23,435 bases of DNA from QHXQ01 sp036389375. GTDB taxonomy: Bacteria; Acidobacteriota; Blastocatellia; Pyrinomonadales; Pyrinomonadaceae. The stretch is from contig DASVQA010000162.1 in the NCBI GenBank assembly GCA_036389375.1, positions 1-23,435 of the forward strand. The letters run 5' to 3'. Below are positions 8,084 through 14,727 of this stretch, piece after piece (within the stretch, counting starts at the first letter, position 1; the number at the start of each line of letters is the position of its first letter). The position numbers and the translations under genes are program-made. Below the pieces are notes generated by a model. It saw only the letters and a program-made list of their open reading frames with translations, made no database searches and had not been told where the DNA came from.

Positions 8084-8092
8084 AAAATTCCG

Positions 8093-9916
8093 ATGGCAAA
8101 CATCTCGAAGAGAAACAGGAAAAAGGAGAGGGATCGAGAACTCGCCGCCAAGAACAGGCGCGAGTTGATCGCGGCAAGGTTTACCCGGCGCGACCTGTTG
8201 AAGATGGGTCTGCTCACGAGCGCCGGCATGCTCATCCCGAAGGTGGGTTTGAGCGCCCGGCCTTTAACCAGTGCCGGTTTCATTGACAACACGCCGCAGA
8301 GTCCGCCGACCACGCCGTTTGTCGAAGACATGCCGCGCATGCAAATTCTGCCGCCGGTCGCGTCGCTGACGCCCGCCCCCACGCCCTTCCCAAACACCGC
8401 GGCCGGCGAAGGGCGGACAGTGCCGCATCAGGCTTTTGCCGAGTTTCCGCCGCAGAAATACTATGAAATGATTCAGCGGCCCGGACAGGTCAGCATGCAC
8501 CCGCAACTGCCCATCCAGACCATCTGGGGCTTTAACGGCATCACGCCGGGGCCCATGATCGTCGCCAACTACAACGAGCCGATCCTCGTCCGCCAGCGCA
8601 ATCAACTGCCGCTCGTCGGCAACAACGGTTTCGGCTTCGGCTCGGTCTCGACCCACTTGCACAACGGCCACACCCCGCCCGAATCCGACGGCTTCCCCTG
8701 CTTCTTTTTCACGCCGGGCCAGTTCTACGACTATCACTATCCGATTGTCTACGCGGGCGTGAAGTCCACGCATCCCGGCACGGGCGACATACGCGAAGCG
8801 ATGCACACGCTCTGGTATCACGACCATCGCATCGAGCACACGGCGGAGAACACCTACAAGGGGCTTGCCGGGACGTTCGTGCAGTTCAACCAGTTCGACA
8901 CCGGCAACGAGACGACCGGCTTCCGCCTGCCTTCGTTCCCCGACTACGACATCTACATGATGTTCAACGACAAGGTCTTCGACAACCAGACGGGGCAGTT
9001 GGCCTTCGACCAGTTCAACCTCGACGGCATCCTCGGCGACAAGTTCTTAGTCAACGGCAAGGTGCAGCCCGTGCTGCACGTCAGCCCGCGCCGCTATCGC
9101 TTCCGCTGGTTGGATACGGGGCCGTCGCGCTTCTATCAGTTCTTCATTCTCGACCCGACCAACAATTCCAACCTGCCCTTCTGGCAACTCACGACGGACG
9201 GCAACTTCATGGAGCGGCCCGTCAAGGTCAACAGTTGTCGCATCGCCGTCGCGCAACGGCAGGACGTGGTCGTGGACTTCACGGGGAAACAGGGCAAGAC
9301 CTACTACATCGAGAATCGGCTTGAGCAGCAGGACGGGCGCGGGCCGACCGGGAACGTTTTGGCCGCCGGGCAGGGCACGAAGATTTTGAAGATCGTCGTG
9401 GACGGCCCCGTCGTCGCGGACACGAGCGTTAATTTCGACACGGCCATCCCCGCGCTCCCGCCGGGTCAACCCTACTTCTATCAGTTCCCCGACACGAACC
9501 AGCCCATCGCCGTCACGCGCACCTTCCGCTTCGAGCGCAACAATGGCCAGTGGGCCATTAACGGCAAGTTTGCCGGCGATTGCAACGACATACGCTTCGC
9601 CGTCAAACGCAACAACGCCGAGAAGTGGATCATTCAAAACAACTCCGGCGGGTGGCAGCATCCCATCCACATTCACTTCGAGGAGTTTCAGACGCTCTCG
9701 GTTAACGGGCAGCCGCCGTCGGCGGTCGAACCAATCGTGCGCGGGCGGCAGGACGTGTTCCGGCTTGAACACAACCAGCAGGCGGAACTCTACTTCCGCT
9801 TCCGCGACTTCGTCGGCAAACTCCCGATGCACTGTCACAACGTTGTGCACGAAGACCACGCGATGATGCTGCTCTGGCAGATCAACGACACGGGCGACAC
9901 CAACCCCAATCCGTAA
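8093..9916 (+). CDS. Tat-exported three-domain multicopper oxidase
   Basis: A 607-residue oxidase with a long basic N-region and a Tat motif TRRDLLK (31-37) before a hydrophobic stretch, so it is probably exported folded with copper loaded. All four copper motifs are present in canonical order: H188-L-H190, H243-D-H245, H523-x2-H526-x-H528, and H580-C581-H582-x3-H586-x4-M591. Type 1 copper ligands would be H523, C581, H586 and the axial M591. The other eight histidines build the trinuclear site. The HLHNGHTPPESDGFP region resembles the CotA / bilirubin oxidase / phenoxazinone synthase branch, whose members oxidise phenols, bilirubin or Mn(II)/Cu(I) with reduction of O2 to water. The substrate is unknown. 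It heads a run with an SCO protein (48 bp downstream) and a beta-propeller. Confidence 0.93.
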   Translation: MANISKRNRKKERDRELAAKNRRELIAARFTRRDLLKMGLLTSAGMLIPKVGLSARPLTSAGFIDNTPQSPPTTPFVEDMPRMQILPPVASLTPAPTPFPNTAAGEGRTVPHQAFAEFPPQKYYEMIQRPGQVSMHPQLPIQTIWGFNGITPGPMIVANYNEPILVRQRNQLPLVGNNGFGFGSVSTHLHNGHTPPESDGFPCFFFTPGQFYDYHYPIVYAGVKSTHPGTGDIREAMHTLWYHDHRIEHTAENTYKGLAGTFVQFNQFDTGNETTGFRLPSFPDYDIYMMFNDKVFDNQTGQLAFDQFNLDGILGDKFLVNGKVQPVLHVSPRRYRFRWLDTGPSRFYQFFILDPTNNSNLPFWQLTTDGNFMERPVKVNSCRIAVAQRQDVVVDFTGKQGKTYYIENRLEQQDGRGPTGNVLAAGQGTKILKIVVDGPVVADTSVNFDTAIPALPPGQPYFYQFPDTNQPIAVTRTFRFERNNGQWAINGKFAGDCNDIRFAVKRNNAEKWIIQNNSGGWQHPIHIHFEEFQTLSVNGQPPSAVEPIVRGRQDVFRLEHNQQAELYFRFRDFVGKLPMHCHNVVHEDHAMMLLWQINDTGDTNPNP

Positions 9917-9964
9917 GCCGCGTCAAGCGACTCGCATACGATTGGAGAAAGGAATGGCTGGATT

Positions 9965-10654
9965 ATGAAAAGCATGAACAGGCGAAGTATGGTGGCGCTC
10001 TTGGGCGCTGCGCCGCTCGCCGGCAGTCTATTGACCGGCCGGGTGCGCGCGGCGGCGGGCCAGCAGCCCGATGCACCGCCGACCAAGTGGCGCGTAGTGT
10101 CGTCGCGCGAACGCTTCCGTGAGCTACACTTCCCAGACGTGGTGCTGACCACGCACGAAGGTAAGCGGGTGCGCTTCTACGAAGATTTGATGAAGGACAA
10201 GCTCGTCGTCATCAACTTCATGTACGCCAAGTGCGAGGGCGTCTGCCCCGGCATCACGATGAACCTGCGGCGCGTGCAGAAGCTGCTCGGCGCACGCATG
10301 GGGCGCGACATCTTCATGTACTCGTTTACGCTCAAACCGAAGCTGGACACGCCCGCGAAGCTGGCGGAATACGCTGCGATGCACGGAGCGGGGCCGGGCT
10401 GGTTGTTTATGACCGGGCAACCCGACGACATGGAACTGCTGCGGCGCAAACTCGGCTTCACCAACCCCGACCCGGCGCTCGACGCCGACGCGACGCAGCA
10501 CATCGGCAACGTCCGCTACGGCAACGAAGCACTCGAATGGTGGGGCGCGTGTCCGGGGCTGGCCCATGCCAGCGCCATCGCGCAATCGATCCTCTGGCTG
10601 GACTGGCCGAAGGACTACAAGAGACCGGGAAAGGAGAGCGTCAATGAAGAGTAA
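9965..10654 (+). CDS. SCO1/SenC-like copper protein, Tat-like signal
   Basis: A 229-residue thioredoxin-fold protein. The SCO signature C90-E-G-V-C94-P is present, and H179 (ATQHIGN) fits the conserved third copper ligand. SCO proteins deliver copper to copper oxidases or act as thiol reductases outside the membrane. The N-terminus MNRRSMVALLG looks like a Tat or twin-Arg signal. The segment after H179 departs from ordinary SCO proteins: instead of the usual hydrophobic strand it reads RYGNEALEWWGACPG, with an extra Cys (C196). A ribosome site GGAGAAAGGA (9944-9953) precedes both this ATG and a four-codon frame at 9954 that ends on it. Following the oxidase by 48 bp, it is the likely copper-loading or redox partner of that enzyme. 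The last 11 bp overlap the next gene. Confidence 0.85.
   Translation: MKSMNRRSMVALLGAAPLAGSLLTGRVRAAAGQQPDAPPTKWRVVSSRERFRELHFPDVVLTTHEGKRVRFYEDLMKDKLVVINFMYAKCEGVCPGITMNLRRVQKLLGARMGRDIFMYSFTLKPKLDTPAKLAEYAAMHGAGPGWLFMTGQPDDMELLRRKLGFTNPDPALDADATQHIGNVRYGNEALEWWGACPGLAHASAIAQSILWLDWPKDYKRPGKESVNEE
10631..10636 (+). promoter_or_regulatory. Ribosome binding site of the propeller gene
   Basis: AAGGAG inside the end of the SCO gene, seven bases before the ATG at 10644. This fixes the start of the propeller gene there rather than at the upstream in-frame ATG at 10566, and gives a proper signal peptide. Confidence 0.8.
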
Positions 10655-11633
10655 AGCTTATCGCACAGGAATCTGGCCGCGCGCGCTGCTCATCGCGGCC
10701 GTCGCGTTGTGTGGGCCGGTCGCCGCACAGGCCCAAACCAGCACGTCCAGCACGTCCACCGCGCCCGCAACCGACGTGCAGACCGTCGAGCCAGCCCCGG
10801 CGACCGTCGATCAATCGGCGGCCATTGATGTGGGCGTCGGCTCAGGCCCCACCAACATCGCCAGCGACTCGGCCGGCAATCTCTGGGTTACGCTTCAGTT
10901 CACCGGCAAAGTTGTGAAACTCGGTGTGACGGGCGCTGTGCTCGGCACGTACAACGCCGGGCGCAACCCGACGGGCATCGCGGCCGGCAACTACGTGTGG
11001 GTCGCAAACAACGGCGACGACACACTCACGAAGCTGGCCTTGAACGGCACGGTCGCCGGCACTTACAAGAGCGGCGGCGCAGGCCCGCAGGCGGTGCTGC
11101 TGGTTGGGCCGGCCGTCTGGGTGGCGAACGAACGAAGCAACACCGTGACGAAGTTGACGGCCGACGGCGTGTTGGTCGGCTCTTACGCTGTGGGCACACG
11201 CCCCAGCGCGCTCGCGGCCGACAATGCGGGCAACATCTGGGTCGCAAACAACAAGGCGAACACGGTCACGAAGCTGTCGCCTGACGGTAAGCTGATCGGC
11301 ACTTACAAAGTGGGGCAAGGGCCGTTCGGGCTGGTCGCGGCCGGGGCTGATGTCTTCGTCTCGTGTTTCTTTGATAAGTCTGTCGTGAAGCTGAGCGGCA
11401 CGACCGGCGCGGCGTTGCTCACAGTGCCGGTGGGCGACGGCCCGGCCGGTTTGACCAAGTACGGCAGCTACTATGTGGTGGCCAACAACGGCAGCAACAA
11501 CGTCACGGTCTTTGCCGAAGACGGGACGGTCTATTCGACCATCGCGGTCGGGCGCAGCCCACTCTACGTGGTGGCGAATGCCAACGGCTACTGGATTCCG
11601 AACACGGGCAGCGACACTGTCTCGAAGCGTTAA
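10644..11633 (+). CDS. Exported NHL/YVTN-type seven-bladed beta-propeller
   Basis: A 329-residue exported protein. A Sec signal covers 1-30 (core ALLIAAVALCGPVAAQA), followed by a Ser/Thr/Pro linker to about 58. The remainder is about 40-residue repeats of the pattern G-x-x-P ... VWVANN ... TVTKL-x-x-DG ... GTY-x-VG, seen starting near 67, 107, 147, 186, 226, 266 and 304. The last copy stops after its second or third strand, while the first strand (IDVG, 61-64) stands alone at the N-terminus. This gives seven blades closed by strand exchange. Relatives include NHL/SMP-30-like domains and virginiamycin B lyase, but no lyase catalytic pattern is claimed. The start overlaps the SCO gene by 11 bp, so it belongs to the oxidase transcript. 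A partner or scaffold for the oxidase is the best guess. Confidence 0.85.
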   Translation: MKSKAYRTGIWPRALLIAAVALCGPVAAQAQTSTSSTSTAPATDVQTVEPAPATVDQSAAIDVGVGSGPTNIASDSAGNLWVTLQFTGKVVKLGVTGAVLGTYNAGRNPTGIAAGNYVWVANNGDDTLTKLALNGTVAGTYKSGGAGPQAVLLVGPAVWVANERSNTVTKLTADGVLVGSYAVGTRPSALAADNAGNIWVANNKANTVTKLSPDGKLIGTYKVGQGPFGLVAAGADVFVSCFFDKSVVKLSGTTGAALLTVPVGDGPAGLTKYGSYYVVANNGSNNVTVFAEDGTVYSTIAVGRSPLYVVANANGYWIPNTGSDTVSKR

Positions 11634-11661
11634 CCAGCCACCGGACAACGCGCAGGTACAC

Positions 11662-11701
11662 AAAGGGCATAAAGAAGATGAAAGTCTTCTTTATGCCCTT
11701 T
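11662..11701. terminator. Bidirectional terminator between convergent cassettes
   Basis: A perfect 17-bp inverted repeat: AAAGGGCATAAAGAAGA at 11662-11678 and its exact complement at 11685-11701, with a 6-base loop. It lies in the 151-bp gap between two convergent genes. The arms begin with AAA and end with TTT, so each direction has a short U-stretch at the end of the stem. It is the most convincing terminator in the window. Confidence 0.8.
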
Positions 11702-11784
11702 CTGCCGGTGTGCTTTTGTGTGGACTTAAGGGCTGCCGCTCGCTAGCAGCTTCAGTGCTGCGTCGGCAATGTCGCCGGGTTTTG

Positions 11785-12588
11785 CTATCTCGCGGCCGGT
11801 GTGCCGCCCTTTTGCCCTTCGGCTTCGTTGATCGCTTTGACGAGCGTGGTGACGGGCGCGAGGCCATAGGTGCGCGTCCAGTAACCGGCGCTGTCGTTGC
11901 CGATCAGGATCATCGGCGTGTGCTGCGTCTTGTCGGCCACGCCTGCGCCGAGCGCGTCGAGCAGTTGATCGATCTCAGGCTTGCTGCCCGTGACGAACGT
12001 CCAGCCGGGCGCGGCTTTGAACTTGGCGCTGAAGTCGAGCAAACGTTCGGGCACGTCCGTCGTCGGGTCAACGCTGATTGAGATGAGCGCCACGTCGCGC
12101 CCGGCGCGCGGGCCCAACTCCTGTTGCACCTTGCGGAAGGTGGCCGTCAGCGGCGGGCAGATGGTCATGCAGGTCGTGAAGATGAAGTTGATCGCCACCG
12201 TGCGCCCCTTGACGAGGTCGCGGTAGAAATTGAGCTTGCGCCCGTGCTGGTCAATGACCGGCGTATCGGGAATGTGCAGCGCACGTTCAATGGCGGTGTT
12301 GGCGGCAGACGGCGCGGCGCTCGCTGCCGGCGGCGCGGGCTTGGGCGCGGGTTTATTCGCGTCTTCGTCCAGCTTGACGGGTCTGAGCGTCATGCCGCAC
12401 TTGGGGCACTTGCCGGGCCGGTTCGAGCGCACGTCCGTGTCCATCGGGCACGAATAGACGACGCCCTTTTTAGCTTTCGGCTTCGCCTGATGCGCCGTCG
12501 CCGTTGCGCCGTTGAACTGAACGGGGAGCGCCCCGAGCGCCAGCAGCGCGAGCGTGGCCAGCAACAGATTCGATATTTTGAGCCGCAT
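11785..12588 (-). CDS. SCO1/SenC protein fused to a heavy-metal-binding domain
   Basis: A 267-residue exported protein from the ATG at 12588 (a GTG codon directly before it is an alternative); AAGGG (complement of 12598-12602) lies nine bases upstream. A signal peptide covers about 1-32. Residues 44-70 (YSCPMDTDV ... GKCPKCGM) form the heavy-metal-binding domain found in efflux adaptors and copper ATPases, with C47, M49, C61, C64 and M66. The His that normally follows CPM is Asp (D50). After a Pro/Ala linker (72-97), the SCO thioredoxin-fold domain carries C140-x3-C144-P and H223 in QHTPMILIG, the full copper-ligand set. It is separated from the upstream propeller gene by 19 bp, so the two are co-transcribed. 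Probable role: copper delivery or thiol reduction for exported oxidases. Confidence 0.9.
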   Translation of the reverse strand: MRLKISNLLLATLALLALGALPVQFNGATATAHQAKPKAKKGVVYSCPMDTDVRSNRPGKCPKCGMTLRPVKLDEDANKPAPKPAPPAASAAPSAANTAIERALHIPDTPVIDQHGRKLNFYRDLVKGRTVAINFIFTTCMTICPPLTATFRKVQQELGPRAGRDVALISISVDPTTDVPERLLDFSAKFKAAPGWTFVTGSKPEIDQLLDALGAGVADKTQHTPMILIGNDSAGYWTRTYGLAPVTTLVKAINEAEGQKGGTPAAR

Positions 12589-12607
12589 CACTCACTTCCC
12601 TTCTCAA

Positions 12608-14599
12608 CTACTCTTTACGCGCCTTCTGCTCGTTGCCCGGCGCGTCCGTGACGACGATTGAGGTGAACGGCAGGTCGGCGAAGCCCACGCCGCGCGAAGC
12701 GACGCGCACCATCACATTATAGACCCCGGCGCGCGGGAATACCTGCGTCACCTGATACTCGCCGTCGCCCACTTCCGTCGCCCACTGGCGTTGCTGCCAC
12801 ACACCGGGCGGCTCAAAGGCGAGCACCTGCACGTCCGCGAGACCGATGAGCGGTTGCTTCGTGACGGGATCGATCAGCTTGAACTTGAGCGGCACGTTCG
12901 CGCCCGGTTTGAACTGCTGCCCGGCGAAAGCGGCGACCACTTCGACCGCAGTGCGCGGCCCGGCCCGTTCGCCGTCGGGCGACTCGCCGATAGTGGCCTC
13001 GAAGCAGTGCGCGGTCTTCGTTTCGTTGATCAGCACGGGCACGTCGAAGGGGCCGGCGTGTTGCAGTTTGATCGGCGCGGAGTATGTGCCCGGCGCTACT
13101 TCGTTCAGGCTGCGGTCAATGACGAGCAGGCCGTGCGGGCGGCGCTTGTAGTTGCTGAGCGTGCCCATCGGGGCCATCATGCCCTCGACGTAGAAATAGA
13201 CCATCATGTCGGGCGTGTTGGCGACCATGACGGCGTTGCCCTCCGGCGTCGGCACGATCATGCTGGCGACGCCAATCTCGTCCGGCACGGTCGCGGCCGC
13301 CGCCTGCCCCGCCGACACGTCCAGCGCCGTTACGTTCCCCTTCTCCACCTGATTGAGTTCGATCAGCGAGAATTTCTCGGAGCCTGTGCCGCGCACGTAT
13401 GCGTAGCTGTAAGTGAAGGTCACCTGGTCGGGGCTTTTGACGACGCGGGCCGTGCCCGTGATCTTGTTGGTCGCGGAATCGAAGACCGTCACGGTGCTAT
13501 CAATCTGGTTGACCGCGAAGCCGAAGCGCCCGTGCGGCTCGAACTGCAAGGCCACGACGCCCGGCTTGACCGGAATCGTCGCCACCACCTGCTGCCGGGC
13601 GGGATCAATCGCGGCAATCGTGCCGCCGTTAATCGCACTCACGTAGAGCAGGCGGCTCGCCGTGCTGTAGGCGACCGGCACGGGCGTTTTGCCGACGGCG
13701 ATATCGGCCGTCTTCTCTAGCGTTCTGGTATCTATGACCGAGACGGTGTTGGCTGTGCTGTTGCTGACGTAGGCGAAGCGACCGTCGGGCGTGAACGCGA
13801 TGTTGTGCAGCCCTGCGCCGGCCGCGACGTTGCGGACGAGTTTGTTCGTCGCCGTGTCTATAACGGCCACGAACGGTGCGCCGTCCAGACCAACCCAGAC
13901 GCGGCCGCCGTTTGGTTCAAACGCAAGGCGCATGGGCTTGAGCTTGTCGCCGACGGGGATGGTGGTGACGAGTTTCCGCGTGATGGTGTTGACGACGGCG
14001 ACGGCCGATTCCGCCGGGAGCGTAACGTAGAGTTGCTCCTTGTTCGGCGCGAGCACCCAGTCTGCACCATCGCCCGGCAGTTGGATAATGCTTTCGAGCT
14101 TCGTCCGGCTGAACGAGATTTGCGGATTGGTGAAAGTGATCGTGCGGTCGTGATTGAGCGTGACCAACAGATAGCTATTAAGATCAATGTCGGCGCGCGC
14201 GCTCAGCAGACCGCCGGAGAAGGTGCGAATCTTATCGCGGCATTGCGCGTCGTTGCTAGCGGCGGCGACGGTGCGTGCGCTGAACCATGCGAGCGGGTGT
14301 ATGCCGGTGATGGGCTGCCCCGTGCGTATGTCGGTCAGGCGCAGCGTGGCGACCGCGTCCGCGCCGGCCACGAGCGCCGGCTGTTTGTTCGCGCCGCCCG
14401 GCTTGGCGACGAGCGAGAATTCGACCGCGACGCCTTCCTGCTCGAATTTTTGTGTGATGGCGGGCGGCGCAGGAGATGGGGCCGGTTTCTTGGTGTCCTG
14501 CGGCCCGCCGATCTGCGCGTGTGCGCCGGCGGTGAGGGCCAGACAGAGCAGCGCCGCGTGCCACAGTGTTCGCAGTTTCAGTTTGGATAGCAGTTTCAT
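12608..14599 (-). CDS. Exported YVTN-type beta-propeller with flanking Ig-like domains
   Basis: A 663-residue exported protein. Signal peptide 1-28 (ALLCLALTAGAHA), then a Pro/Lys linker. Residues about 55-165 look like a beta-sandwich related to FixH/YtkA domains (LRLTDIRTGQPITGI). A YVTN/cytochrome-d1-like propeller runs from about 175 to 495, with copies such as RFAYVSNSTANTVSVIDT (274-291) and AVIDTATNKLV (245-255). A second FixH/YtkA-like domain at 565-650 ends in GEYQVTQVFPRAGVYNVMVRV. A Met-rich loop at 465-478 (MM ... MMAPM) is a possible Cu(I) site. It is the first gene of a pair with the SCO gene 19 bp downstream. Such propellers are common next to exported copper and haem enzymes, but their job is mostly undefined; partner binding is inference. 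Confidence 0.85.
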   Translation of the reverse strand: MKLLSKLKLRTLWHAALLCLALTAGAHAQIGGPQDTKKPAPSPAPPAITQKFEQEGVAVEFSLVAKPGGANKQPALVAGADAVATLRLTDIRTGQPITGIHPLAWFSARTVAAASNDAQCRDKIRTFSGGLLSARADIDLNSYLLVTLNHDRTITFTNPQISFSRTKLESIIQLPGDGADWVLAPNKEQLYVTLPAESAVAVVNTITRKLVTTIPVGDKLKPMRLAFEPNGGRVWVGLDGAPFVAVIDTATNKLVRNVAAGAGLHNIAFTPDGRFAYVSNSTANTVSVIDTRTLEKTADIAVGKTPVPVAYSTASRLLYVSAINGGTIAAIDPARQQVVATIPVKPGVVALQFEPHGRFGFAVNQIDSTVTVFDSATNKITGTARVVKSPDQVTFTYSYAYVRGTGSEKFSLIELNQVEKGNVTALDVSAGQAAAATVPDEIGVASMIVPTPEGNAVMVANTPDMMVYFYVEGMMAPMGTLSNYKRRPHGLLVIDRSLNEVAPGTYSAPIKLQHAGPFDVPVLINETKTAHCFEATIGESPDGERAGPRTAVEVVAAFAGQQFKPGANVPLKFKLIDPVTKQPLIGLADVQVLAFEPPGVWQQRQWATEVGDGEYQVTQVFPRAGVYNVMVRVASRGVGFADLPFTSIVVTDAPGNEQKARKE

Positions 14600-14676
14600 A
14601 ATTCACTTCACTCTCACTCTACAACAGAATAAATCTTTAATCTCAGGGGCCAAAGTCGCCTTGCGCGAGTTGTGCG

Positions 14677-14715
14677 CGGACGGCGCGGCCTGCTGTTAAC
14701 AGGCCGCGCCGTCCG
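14677..14715. terminator. 16-bp hairpin after the giant oxidase gene
   Basis: A perfect inverted repeat of 16 bp (14677-14692 and 14700-14715, core GGACGGCGCGGCCTG) with a 7-base loop. It begins 13 bases past the stop codon of the giant oxidase on the minus strand. It is very stable but not followed by a U-tract in either direction, so it may cause partial termination or protect the message end rather than stop transcription fully. Confidence 0.55.
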
Positions 14716-14727
14716 GCTGGTTGTGGT

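Larger units (their letters stand above)
7483..8092. other. Long non-coding leader region before the oxidase operon
   Basis: About 610 bp without a credible gene, visibly richer in A and T than its surroundings. It contains a promoter (7561-7588), a palindrome overlapping it (7586-7616), a shorter inverted repeat CATCAA/TTGATG (7653-7658 and 7670-7675), a GCAGAC/GTCTGC pair around 7864-7888, and a GC-rich hairpin (7965-8000). Short frames such as one from the ATG at 7907 (13 codons) have no ribosome site. If transcription starts near 7595, the oxidase message has a leader close to 500 nt, long enough for attenuation or RNA-based control. Confidence 0.6.

Noticed and set aside
8003..8092. Longer start for the multicopper oxidase at 8003
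   Set aside because: No ribosome site; a hairpin ends two bases before it. AAGGAG at 8078-8083 favours 8093.
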